Made by a program: the position numbers and the translations under genes. Below the pieces are notes generated by a model, which was given only the letters and a program-made list of their open reading frames with translations, did not search any database and was not told the DNA's origin. This document shows, piece after piece, positions 7,177-14,638 of a stretch of DNA of 16,914 nt. Source of the DNA: an uncultured Actinomycetes bacterium. GTDB taxonomy: Bacteria > Actinomycetota > Acidimicrobiia > Acidimicrobiales > Acidimicrobilacustridaceae. Within the stretch, counting starts at the first letter, position 1. Every line of letters begins with the position of its first letter. Location of the stretch: NCBI GenBank assembly GCA_937927725.1, contig CALBSE010000043.1:1-16914 (forward strand). Reading direction: 5' to 3'.

Positions 7177-8087
7177 GCGCAACCCCGGATGCAAAGCCCG
7201 GAGCTTCGACTCCTTCATCTCACGCTGGTCCAGCAATGGCCACTGCTGAAGTGCTTATCGAGGCACTGCCGTTCATTCGCGAGTTCTGGGGCAAGACCAT
7301 TGTCGTGAAATACGGCGGAAATGCAATGACCGACCCGTCTCTCGCTGAATCGTTCGCGGCCGACATCGTGCTGCTGCATTCGGTCGGTATTCGCGTTGTC
7401 GTTGTGCACGGTGGTGGTCCGCAAATCGGTGACCTACTCAACCGACTCGGCATTCAGTCTGAGTTCAAAGATGGCCTTCGGGTTACCGATGCCGACACGC
7501 TCGATGTTGCGCGGATGGTCCTTGTCGGAAAGGTCAACCGCGACATCGTTGCTTCGATCAACACTCACGGCCCTCTGGCCGTTGGACTTTCAGGTGAGGA
7601 TGGTGGACTCATCCAAGCCAACCGTCGCGACCCTGCACTTGGGTTCGTCGGCGATGTTGCCAACATCAATCCGGCGATCGTTGAATCGCTCTTAGCGCAG
7701 CATCTCATACCTGTTGTCTCAACCATCGGGACCGACCTCAGTGGCCAGTCCTACAACATCAATGCCGACACCGTTGCCGGTGCTCTCGCCGGCGCGTTGG
7801 GTGCGACCAAAGTCATCTACCTCACCGATATCGCAGGGTTGTTGCGCGACATCACCGATCCTTCAAGCCTCATTGCAGAAACAACTCCTGCGGAAATCGC
7901 GCAACTCATCGCCGACGGCGTGCTCTCTGGCGGAATGATTCCCAAAGTCGATGCCTGCCTCGAAGCGATCTCTGCTGGCGTCCCTGCCGCGCACATGCTC
8001 GATGGCAGAGTCCCACACGTTGTGTTGCTTGAGCTGTTCACCAAGGCGGGTGTCGGAACCATGATTACGTCAGAGGTCAGCTCATGA
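7173..8087 (+). CDS. argB: Acetylglutamate kinase
   Basis: Phosphorylates N-acetylglutamate with ATP, the second step and usual feedback point of the pathway. The 304-residue protein has the amino-acid kinase glycine loops KYGGN (46-50) and HGGGPQI (79-85), the segment SYNINADTVAGALAGALGA, and the C-terminal KVDACLEAISAGVPAAHMLDGR. A helix before the core, TAEVLIEALPFIREFWGKT, resembles the N-terminal helix that lets arginine inhibit hexameric kinases such as the mycobacterial one, so arginine sensitivity is inferred. The first 21 residues are rich in Ala, Pro, Ser and Thr and look unstructured. A start at Met22 is possible, but the ATGA overlap with the argJ stop supports the start at 7173. 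The stop overlaps argD in the same way. Confidence 0.97.
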   Translation: MSATPDAKPGASTPSSHAGPAMATAEVLIEALPFIREFWGKTIVVKYGGNAMTDPSLAESFAADIVLLHSVGIRVVVVHGGGPQIGDLLNRLGIQSEFKDGLRVTDADTLDVARMVLVGKVNRDIVASINTHGPLAVGLSGEDGGLIQANRRDPALGFVGDVANINPAIVESLLAQHLIPVVSTIGTDLSGQSYNINADTVAGALAGALGATKVIYLTDIAGLLRDITDPSSLIAETTPAEIAQLIADGVLSGGMIPKVDACLEAISAGVPAAHMLDGRVPHVVLLELFTKAGVGTMITSEVSS

Positions 8088-9286
8088 GTACGCATTCAGA
8101 AGCCATGCATGCCCCGGTTGGTCTCGATCATTGCCCCTTCATGCCGACCTATGGCGCGCCCGCTGCGCGGATGGTCAAAGGCGAAGGTTGCCGTCTCTGG
8201 GATGAAGACGGAAACGAGTATCTCGATTTTCTTGCCGGCATTGCAGTCGTCGGTCTCGGGCACGCGAATCCCGAAATCGCCGATGCCATCGCGCAACAGG
8301 CGCGTACCTTGGTCCACGTCTCAAATCTGTACGGAACTGTGCCAGGCACCGATGTCGCGATCACGCTCGATCGTTTGCTGGGTGGGGGAGGGCAGATCTT
8401 CTTCACGAATTCGGGTGCCGAGGCAATCGAGTGCGCAATCAAGCTCGCCCGCAAGTGGGGCGGTCACGGCCGCTACGGCGTCGTCAGCGCGTATGGCTCG
8501 TTCCACGGACGCACACTTGGTGCACTGCATGCAACTGGTCAACCAGCGAAATGGGAAGGCTTCCAGCCACTCCCTGAGGGTTTTCGACATGTGGCCTGGA
8601 ACGATCTTGCTGCCCTCGAAGCAGCAATTGACCCAAGCATTGCAGCGGTGTTGCTCGAACCCATTCAGGGTGAAGGCGGTGTACATCCTGCAACTGCCGA
8701 GTACTTCGAAGGTGTACGTCGACTGTGTGACGAACGTGGGCTGTTAATGATCGTCGACGAAATCCAAACCGGGCTCGGCCGGACCGGTGAATGGTTTGGC
8801 TTCCAGCATTTCGGTGTTGAACCCGACGTCGTGACCATGGCCAAGGCGCTTGGAAACGGCATGCCTATCGGGGCATGTTGGGCCAAGCGCGAGGTTGCTG
8901 CAGTTTTTCAACCTGGCGATCACGGAACGACCTACGGCGGTCAACCGCTCGCCGCGTCCGCAGCGCGGGCCACGCTCGAAATTCTTGAGCGAGTGAACGC
9001 CCCGCAACTGGCGGAACGTGCCGGTGCTGAATTCCGGCATCTGCTCGCGACAGTCGACGGCGTCATCGAGGTCCGCGGCCTCGGGCTCCTCCTCGCTGCG
9101 GAACTCGCGGTCGGTCTCGATGCAAAGGCTGTCGCCGCCGATCTTCTCCGCAAAGGGTTGATTGTCAATGCAGTGTCGCCTACATCACTTCGATTTGCGC
9201 CACCGCTCATTGTTTCTGACTCCGAGATCGCGCAAGCGGTCGATCTTCTTTCGGCGGTTCTCGCCGATCACCTCTCTAAGGCATAG
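8084..9286 (+). CDS. argD: Acetylornithine aminotransferase
   Basis: PLP-dependent class III aminotransferase that converts N-acetylglutamate semialdehyde to N-acetylornithine using glutamate. It is 400 residues, standard length. Visible landmarks are the N-terminal GCRLWDEDGNEYLDFLAGIAV, the PLP phosphate loop region TNSGAEAIECAIK (108-120), SFHGRT (139-144), the cofactor aspartate in VDEIQTGLGRTG (Asp225), and the Schiff-base lysine Lys254 in TMAKALGNGMPIG. The start ATG overlaps the argB stop (ATGA), so translation is probably coupled. Only two bases separate its stop from argF. ArgD family members can also act in lysine synthesis on N-succinyl-diaminopimelate; operon context makes arginine synthesis the main role. 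Confidence 0.96.
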   Translation: MSTHSEAMHAPVGLDHCPFMPTYGAPAARMVKGEGCRLWDEDGNEYLDFLAGIAVVGLGHANPEIADAIAQQARTLVHVSNLYGTVPGTDVAITLDRLLGGGGQIFFTNSGAEAIECAIKLARKWGGHGRYGVVSAYGSFHGRTLGALHATGQPAKWEGFQPLPEGFRHVAWNDLAALEAAIDPSIAAVLLEPIQGEGGVHPATAEYFEGVRRLCDERGLLMIVDEIQTGLGRTGEWFGFQHFGVEPDVVTMAKALGNGMPIGACWAKREVAAVFQPGDHGTTYGGQPLAASAARATLEILERVNAPQLAERAGAEFRHLLATVDGVIEVRGLGLLLAAELAVGLDAKAVAADLLRKGLIVNAVSPTSLRFAPPLIVSDSEIAQAVDLLSAVLADHLSKA

Positions 9287-9288
9287 CG

Positions 9289-10188
9289 ATGAGACATCTT
9301 CTCGAGGTTGATGACCTCTCCACAACAGAATTGGGCGACATCCTCGACCTCAGTCGGGCCGCCACCGTGCCGCGCAGTCTCGACGGGCTCGGTATGGCAC
9401 TGCTTTTCGAGAAACCGTCGGCCCGGACCCGCAACTCCATGGAGATGGCAGTTGTGCAGTTGGGTGGACATCCCCTCACGATTCGGCCCGACGAGGTTGG
9501 CCTCGACACGCGCGAGACCGTCGAAGACGTCACCAGAACCTTGTGCTGTTATCACGCGGCTCTAGGTGCGCGGGTGTTCGAACATTCCAAGCTTGAACGA
9601 ATGACTGCGGTGAGTTCGGTGCCAGTCGTCAACATGCTTTCCGACGAGGCCCATCCTTTGCAGGCGCTTGCCGACCTCCTCACCATCGCCGACGAATTTG
9701 GAGGCGTCAGCAGTCTTGCTGGCCGCACCGTTGCCTATATCGGTGACGGCAACAACGTTGCGCGCAGTCTTGCTCTTGGAGCAGGAATGCTCGGAATGTC
9801 TGTTCGCGTGGCGACGCCGGTTGGTTTTGAGTTTTCCAAAGCGGACATCGCTCGCATCGTCGCAACAGGGGCCGACTTCACGGCCACGAATAATCCGGTC
9901 GAGGCGGTCCAGGGAGCAAGCGTTATCTACACCGATGTTTGGACATCAATGGGTCAAGAAGACGAAGCAGTTCAACGTCGTGAGTTGTTCGCTGGTTTTA
10001 CTGTGGACGATGCCCTCATGGCTGCAGCGCTTCCCGAAGCGATTTTCATGCATTGCCTTCCAGCTCACAGGGGTGAGGAAGTTTCTGATTCCGTGCTCGA
10101 AGGCACTCAGAGCCGGGTTTGGCCCCAGGCCGAGAACCGCATGCACGCCGCTCGCGGTGCGCTGGTTTGGCTGATGGAGCAACGATGA
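9289..10188 (+). CDS. argF: Ornithine carbamoyltransferase
   Basis: Condenses ornithine with carbamoyl phosphate to give citrulline. The protein has 299 residues, slightly short but within the family range. The carbamoyl-phosphate loop is SARTR (44-48) in FEKPSARTRNS, where many family members have STRTR. HPLQ (122-125) is the second carbamoyl-phosphate motif. SMG (220-222) and HCLPAHRGEE (255-264) complete the ornithine site. The ATG at 9289 follows the argD stop by two bases, with TAAGG (9277-9281) as a modest ribosome site. The stop overlaps the argR start as ATGA. No carAB genes for carbamoyl phosphate are in the window. Confidence 0.97.
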   Translation: MRHLLEVDDLSTTELGDILDLSRAATVPRSLDGLGMALLFEKPSARTRNSMEMAVVQLGGHPLTIRPDEVGLDTRETVEDVTRTLCCYHAALGARVFEHSKLERMTAVSSVPVVNMLSDEAHPLQALADLLTIADEFGGVSSLAGRTVAYIGDGNNVARSLALGAGMLGMSVRVATPVGFEFSKADIARIVATGADFTATNNPVEAVQGASVIYTDVWTSMGQEDEAVQRRELFAGFTVDDALMAAALPEAIFMHCLPAHRGEEVSDSVLEGTQSRVWPQAENRMHAARGALVWLMEQR

Positions 10189-10673
10189 CCGATACCAAAG
10201 AACCTTCGAAGCTGGGCAAGACGCAGCGTCAGCACCTTGTGGCTCGGCTTATCGAGTCACAAGCCATCGCGAATCAGCAAGCGCTAGTGGACCTCCTTTC
10301 AAGCGAAGGTGTCATAGCTACGCAGGCAACCGTGTCACGCGACCTTGAAGACCTCGGTGCAATCAAGGTCCGCATGCCTGGGGGAGAGTCCGCCTATGCG
10401 ATTCCTGCTCTCCCCAAGGAGCAACGAGCCCCCGAAGATCACCTTCGTCGCGTTTTCGGTGACTGGGTCGTCGAGGTCGCAACATCCGACAACCTCGTCG
10501 TTATTCGCACGCCACCGGGTTCGGCCCATGTGGTTGCTTCGGCTCTCGATCGCTCTGGGCTCGCAGGCATCCTCGGCACAGTGGCTGGTGATGACACGAT
10601 CTTGATTGTCGTCGCCTCCGATGTTGGTGGCGCAACAATTGCTGCACAGCTTTCAGATCTCGCTGGTCTCTGA
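10185..10673 (+). CDS. argR: Arginine repressor
   Basis: Arginine-dependent hexameric transcription regulator, 162 residues. The N-terminal winged helix-turn-helix (about 10-75) contains the recognition segment QATVSRDLEDLGAIKV with the family Ser-Arg pair at 51-52. The C-terminal oligomerisation and arginine-binding domain carries GTVAGDDTIL (131-140), whose Asp pair contacts the ligand in known ArgR proteins. The start used is the ATG at 10185 overlapping the argF stop; an ATG at 10119 in the same frame would add 22 residues encoded inside argF and lacking family similarity. Its likely target is the paired ARG boxes ahead of argC, so it would regulate its own operon. The stop codon lies inside a perfect palindrome at 10662-10680. 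Confidence 0.97.
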   Translation: MTDTKEPSKLGKTQRQHLVARLIESQAIANQQALVDLLSSEGVIATQATVSRDLEDLGAIKVRMPGGESAYAIPALPKEQRAPEDHLRRVFGDWVVEVATSDNLVVIRTPPGSAHVVASALDRSGLAGILGTVAGDDTILIVVASDVGGATIAAQLSDLAGL

Positions 10674-10680
10674 GACCAGC
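10662..10680. repeat. Perfect 9+1+9 palindrome over the argR stop codon
   Basis: GCTGGTCTC (10662-10670), T, GAGACCAGC (10672-10680). As RNA it could fold into a 7-bp stem with a TCTGA loop that contains the argR stop. No T-run follows, so it is not a standard intrinsic terminator. It ends 34 bases before the argG ATG and could act as an mRNA processing or stabilising element, or as a protein-binding site. Confidence 0.55.
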
Positions 10681-10714
10681 ACCTCAAAACATTCGATACA
10701 ACGAAGGAAGAGCA

Positions 10715-11914
10715 ATGGCACAACGAGTGGTACTGGCATACAGCGGCGGTCTCGACACGTCTGTCGCAGTGCGCTGGATGATCGAGAACTACGGGGTCGA
10801 AGTGATCACCGTCGCGTGCAATCTCGGACAAGAAGGCGATTGGGAAGGTCTGCAGGCAAAAGCGTTTGCTGCCGGAGCCATCGAGGCAATCGTGGTCGAT
10901 TGTCGCGAACAGTTCGCCGACGAATTCCTTGCGCCTTCGCTGAAAGCCAACGCGCTCTACGAGGGGAAGTACCCGCTCGTCTCCGCACTCTCACGGCCAG
11001 TCATTGTGAAGCATCTCGTCGAGGCAGCTCGTCTGCATGGTGCTGATGCGGTTGCTCACGGTTGTACCGGTAAGGGCAACGACCAAGTTCGTTTCGAAGT
11101 AGCAACTCGTGCTCTTGCTCCCGACCTCGAGATTCTTGCGCCCGTGCGCAACTGGGGTATGACACGCGAAATGTCGATTGATTACGCCGAGAAACACGAC
11201 ATTCCCGTTCTCGCCACCAAAGAGAAGTTGTACTCAATCGACGACAATTTGTACGGCCGCGCCATCGAATGCGGCGAAATGGAAGATCCGTGGTCACGTC
11301 CGCCCGAAGGAGTGTGGTCGATGACCACAGTCAAGGCATCGGAATCTCGCGAGGTCGTCATTGGCTTCGAACAAGGCATTCCGGTTTCCGTTGATGGAAA
11401 GAAGATGTCGTTGGCCTCGCTCATCGTCGAAATGAACGACATCGTCGGCGCCTATGGGTGGGGTCGTCTCGACATGGTGGAAAATCGTCGTGTCGGAATC
11501 AAGAGCCGTGAAACCTACGAAGCGCCAGGAGCCCTCGCACTCATCCTCGCTCATCAGGACCTTGAGTCGCTGTGCCTTGAGCGCGATGTCATGCACGAAA
11601 AGCAGCGCCTCGAAGGTCGCTACGCCGATCTTGTGTACGACGGCATGTGGTACTCGCCGCTCAAGAACGCACTCGACGCCTTCGTCGACTCAACGCAACA
11701 GTACGTCACGGGCGAGGTTCGGCTTCGGCTTGAGCCAGGTCGTTGCTACGTCGTTGGTCGTCGTAGCCCTTGGAGTCTCTATGACTATGGACTCGCGACC
11801 TACGACGCAGAAGACACCTTTAACCATGCCGATTCCGAGGGCTTCGTGAAGCTTTGGGGCTTAGGTATTCAAACGTGGGCGGCTCGTCAGTCAACAGCGA
11901 ACAACGGAAAGTAA
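10715..11914 (+). CDS. argG: Argininosuccinate synthase
   Basis: Joins citrulline and aspartate with ATP cleavage to AMP and pyrophosphate. The 399-residue length is typical. The N-type ATP pyrophosphatase loop SGGLDTS is at 10-16. Further family blocks are ALYEGKYPLVSALSRPVI, AHGCTGKGNDQVRFE, APVRNWGMTREMSIDYAEKH and YSIDDNLYGRAIECGEMEDP. A good ribosome site (AAGGAAG, 10704-10710) sits four bases before the ATG, unlike the overlap-coupled genes upstream, which fits the 41-base gap after argR. No ARG box is evident in that gap, so argG is probably transcribed from the argC promoter; a weak internal promoter cannot be excluded. The stop is six bases before argH. Confidence 0.98.
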   Translation: MAQRVVLAYSGGLDTSVAVRWMIENYGVEVITVACNLGQEGDWEGLQAKAFAAGAIEAIVVDCREQFADEFLAPSLKANALYEGKYPLVSALSRPVIVKHLVEAARLHGADAVAHGCTGKGNDQVRFEVATRALAPDLEILAPVRNWGMTREMSIDYAEKHDIPVLATKEKLYSIDDNLYGRAIECGEMEDPWSRPPEGVWSMTTVKASESREVVIGFEQGIPVSVDGKKMSLASLIVEMNDIVGAYGWGRLDMVENRRVGIKSRETYEAPGALALILAHQDLESLCLERDVMHEKQRLEGRYADLVYDGMWYSPLKNALDAFVDSTQQYVTGEVRLRLEPGRCYVVGRRSPWSLYDYGLATYDAEDTFNHADSEGFVKLWGLGIQTWAARQSTANNGK

Positions 11915-11920
11915 CTCGTC

Positions 11921-13297
11921 ATGAGCACGCTTTGGCACGGCCGATTTGAAGGCGGACCAGCAGAGGAATTGATGGCATTCACGGTGAGTCTCCCGTTCGA
12001 CTCGCGACTTGCCGCCGACGACCTCGTTGGATCGCGCGCGCACGTTCGTGGCCTTCTGCGTGCTGGGATTCTGACCGAAGCCGAGTGCGCGTCAGTGCTT
12101 GTCGCCCTCGACGATGTCGAAAGCGAACTTCGCGACGAATCGTTCGTGTTCGTTCCATCGGATGAAGACATTCATACCGCCGTCGAACGACGCGTGACCG
12201 AGCTGGCTGGCCCCGCCGGAGCAAAGCTTCACACCGGACGAAGTCGAAATGATCAGGTCGCTACCGATCTTCGCCTGTTCACTAAACGGGAACTCGGCGT
12301 CGTTATCGACAAGATCATCGCTATGCAGCGTGCGCTGCTTGATCGCGCGCAGGAAGTCGGCGATGCCGCAGTGCCGGGTTACACGCATATGCAGCGCGCT
12401 CAACCTGTGTTGCTTGCCCATCACCTGCTTGCCCACGGGTGGGCCCTCTCGCGTGACATCGATCGTCTCATCGATACGCGTCGTCGGCTCGACGTTTCAC
12501 CCCTTGGTGCGGGTGCACTTGCGGGCTCCTCATTGCCGCTTGACCCCGCTGCCACTGCCGTAGATCTCGGATTCTCCGATGTGTTTGCAAATTCACTCGA
12601 TGCCGTGAGCGATCGCGACTTCGTAGCCGAATCGCTCTTTGATCTCGCGTTACTTGGGGTGCACTTGTCGCGTCTCGCGGAGGAAATCATCTTGTGGTCA
12701 ACCGACGAGTTCGGATTTCTTGGTCTCGCCGACGCGTATTCCACGGGTTCTTCGATGCTCCCGCAAAAGAAGAATCCCGATATTGCAGAACTCACGCGGG
12801 GAAAGACCGGACGGCTGATCGGCAACCTCACCGGACTTCTCGCCACGCTGAAGGCATTGCCGCTCGCCTACAACCGTGATCTTCAGGAAGATAAAGAGCC
12901 GCTGTTCGATTCTCTCGACACGGTCGTGCTTGCTCTCGGTGCCATGACCGGTCTGCTCGCTTCCTCAACTTTCCGGCTCGACGTGATGGCGGAAGCGGCG
13001 AATGCGCCTACTGCTGCGGCAACCGACCTTGCTGAATGGCTAGTGGCGAACGGAACGCCATTCCGCGAAGCACACGCCATCGTTGGTTCTTTGGTTCGAA
13101 AGAGTCTCGATGAAGGTAGTGCTCTTCGCGATTTGGTTGCGGCGTCGCCGGAACTCGGTCCCGATGCGGTGTTTCTTGTCGACCCCGGGGTTGCAGTGAC
13201 GCGTCGCACAACGCCAGGCGGCGGCGGGCCAGCACCCGTTGCGGCGCAGCTTTCTGCGTTCGCTACTCGTGTGGCAACCGACGAAGCCCGGAACTGA
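11921..13297 (+). CDS. argH: Argininosuccinate lyase
   Basis: Last arginine step: splits argininosuccinate into arginine and fumarate. It is 458 residues and belongs to the fumarase/aspartase superfamily. Seen are the N-terminal LWHGRFEGGPAEELMAFTVS, HTGRSRND (104-111), the catalytic region YTHMQRAQP (154-162), and the superfamily signature loop GSSMLPQKKN (276-285) with the catalytic serine region. The ATG at 11921 has GGAAAG (11906-11911) upstream. The gene sits six bases after argG and three bases before a NUDIX gene, so the operon probably runs on. Confidence 0.98.
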   Translation: MSTLWHGRFEGGPAEELMAFTVSLPFDSRLAADDLVGSRAHVRGLLRAGILTEAECASVLVALDDVESELRDESFVFVPSDEDIHTAVERRVTELAGPAGAKLHTGRSRNDQVATDLRLFTKRELGVVIDKIIAMQRALLDRAQEVGDAAVPGYTHMQRAQPVLLAHHLLAHGWALSRDIDRLIDTRRRLDVSPLGAGALAGSSLPLDPAATAVDLGFSDVFANSLDAVSDRDFVAESLFDLALLGVHLSRLAEEIILWSTDEFGFLGLADAYSTGSSMLPQKKNPDIAELTRGKTGRLIGNLTGLLATLKALPLAYNRDLQEDKEPLFDSLDTVVLALGAMTGLLASSTFRLDVMAEAANAPTAAATDLAEWLVANGTPFREAHAIVGSLVRKSLDEGSALRDLVAASPELGPDAVFLVDPGVAVTRRTTPGGGGPAPVAAQLSAFATRVATDEARN

Positions 13298-13300
13298 CTA

Positions 13301-13942
13301 ATGCCGACCGGATCGACGCAAGACGGAGACGGTCGAATTCCGACGTTGGAGCGACCCCTCGTCGTTGGTGCCGAAGGGCTCATCGCCACCGACGATTTGG
13401 CGGTTCTCATCGAACGCCTTGATCACCACGAATCTGATGATCCCGCTCAGCGCGCGTTAGCGGCTCGAATGGCTGAGTTGGCTCGCGCGAACGACGATGC
13501 GCTTTTCCGCACGTGTCCTGAGGCGCATTTCACCGGTTCCGCACTTGTCGTCGAAGAAGGCACCGAACGATTCATTTTGCTCTTTCACACGAAACTGCAG
13601 AAGTGGCTGCAGCCGGGTGGTCATGTCGATGGCAATGCAAACCTCGCTGCATCCGCACTTCGGGAGGCGATTGAAGAGACGGGCATTGACGGACTGCGTG
13701 TTGTGCGACCGGCCTTCGATCTCGATATCCACGAAGTTCGGCCGCCGAGTGAGCCGCCACATCTCCACCTCGACATTCGCTTTGTTGTTCTTGCGCCCAA
13801 AGGGTCGGTTCCCGTGGGTAATCACGAATCTCGAGAACTTCGCTGGGTGACGCTCGACGGACTCGATGATTACGACGTCGACGAAAGCGTGCATCGTCTC
13901 GTTCGTCAAGGCCTCGCGCTCGTTCGGCGTCTTGAGGGGTAG
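13301..13942 (+). CDS. NUDIX hydrolase
   Basis: A 213-residue protein whose central domain (about 75-205) carries a NUDIX box starting at Gly107. The REAIEETGI part (121-129) with the metal-binding Glu residues is intact, but the first glutamate of the Gx5E pattern is Ala113. Preceding LQKWLQPGGHVD and following PPHLHLDIRFVVLAP, then ESRELRWVTLDGLDDYDVDE, resemble a family of actinobacterial NUDIX proteins of unsettled substrate. Such enzymes hydrolyse nucleoside diphosphates linked to another group; the substrate here cannot be named. The N-terminal 70 residues are helical and acidic without a recognised motif. The ATG is three bases after the argH stop and no promoter fits between them, so it is likely co-transcribed with arg. 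Whether that has metabolic meaning is unknown. Confidence 0.88.
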   Translation: MPTGSTQDGDGRIPTLERPLVVGAEGLIATDDLAVLIERLDHHESDDPAQRALAARMAELARANDDALFRTCPEAHFTGSALVVEEGTERFILLFHTKLQKWLQPGGHVDGNANLAASALREAIEETGIDGLRVVRPAFDLDIHEVRPPSEPPHLHLDIRFVVLAPKGSVPVGNHESRELRWVTLDGLDDYDVDESVHRLVRQGLALVRRLEG

Positions 13943-13944
13943 TA

Positions 13945-13969
13945 CGACGACGTTTATTCGATGTCGTCG
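13945..13969. terminator. Possible weak bidirectional terminator hairpin
   Basis: CGACGAC (13945-13951) and GTCGTCG (13963-13969) form a 7-bp stem with an 11-base loop between and over the 3' ends of the convergent NUDIX and membrane-protein genes. There is no T-run on either side, and the right arm lies in the coding end of the - strand gene, so the call is tentative. Confidence 0.25.
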
Positions 13970-14583
13970 GGCGTCACGCAGTTGTACATCTTGTTCATCG
14001 TCGCAAAGAAGTCGATCGGTTTGGTGATCTGATCTTTCTCTTTCAATGAAACATAGAAACGGGCGTTCGGATCGTTCGTGAGCGCTTTGGAATATGCAGC
14101 GCGGTCGCCGACATAGGTGCGCCAGTCGCTCAGCCACTCCGCGACGTTCGATGCTTCGTGTGCATCAGGTGGGGGAGTTGCGCCATTGAGTTGATCAAGC
14201 ATGTCGTTGAGGATCACGTCAGTCTTGGAGACGACGTCGGCTCGTTCGATTGGATTCGGCGTTGCATAGGACTTCGGGAGTTGCGAGAGTTGTGCCGCAG
14301 CGTTCGTACAGATCGCTTCGGCCGTATCGGGGAAGGTCCGGTCTTTGAGGGTTGCCGGCGGTTTTTCTGACGGTGGGAAGAAAAGCGCCCAACCCCAAAG
14401 CCCAACAATCACCACGACCGCGAGCAATGCGAGAACTCGAGCGGTGCGGGCGCGGAAGGACATCGGCTCGTCTTCGTCATCGGCGACGGGGGAGTCGATG
14501 TCTTCAATGCCCATGAGGTGCAACTGTTGCCCGTGGGAACCCTGCTGGCAAAGCGGGGCGACTGAATCTCGCGTATCCGCCAT
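13954..14583 (-). CDS. Small single-pass membrane protein of unknown function
   Basis: I do not recognise this family. From the ATG at 14581-14583 it is 209 residues: a polar acidic N-terminal part (GIEDIDSPVADDEDEPMSFRA), one hydrophobic segment (VLALLAVVVIVGLWGWALFF), then an outside-facing domain of roughly 125 residues with two Cys (in ICTN and NCVTP) that could form a disulfide, and Trp-rich EWLSDWRTYVGDRAAY. Arg before the membrane segment suggests the N-terminus stays in the cytoplasm. The start is uncertain: ATG at 14514 gives 186 residues and begins with MGIEDIDS, and ATG at 14463 is also possible; none has a strong ribosome site. A longer frame up to 14697 would run into tyrS and is unlikely. 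It is divergent from tyrS and convergent with the NUDIX gene, so probably its own unit. Confidence 0.7.
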   Translation of the reverse strand: MADTRDSVAPLCQQGSHGQQLHLMGIEDIDSPVADDEDEPMSFRARTARVLALLAVVVIVGLWGWALFFPPSEKPPATLKDRTFPDTAEAICTNAAAQLSQLPKSYATPNPIERADVVSKTDVILNDMLDQLNGATPPPDAHEASNVAEWLSDWRTYVGDRAAYSKALTNDPNARFYVSLKEKDQITKPIDFFATMNKMYNCVTPDDIE

Positions 14584-14604
14584 GAAGCACCTGAAACCGG
14601 CTGG

Positions 14605-14627
14605 ACTAGAGAGCCAAGACGGGAGAG
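14605..14627 (+). promoter_or_regulatory. Possible tyrS -10 element and ribosome binding site
   Basis: A CTAGAGA string gives TAGAGA (14607-14612) as a possible -10, and GGGAGAG (14621-14627) is a purine-rich ribosome site 11 bases before the GTG start. No convincing -35 of TTG type is seen at 16-19 bases upstream. The gap to the divergent membrane-protein gene is only 55 bases (14584-14638), so any promoters overlap. Confidence 0.35.
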
Positions 14628-14638
14628 AGTGACCCCCT

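Noticed and set aside
10119..10184. Upstream ATG start for argR
   Set aside because: The extra 22 residues come from argF coding sequence in another frame and are not ArgR-like; the ATGA overlap start at 10185 fits better.
13457..14137. 226-codon - strand open frame covering the NUDIX gene
   Set aside because: It lies opposite the NUDIX coding sequence, whose motif and family similarity are clear, and shows no domain of its own.
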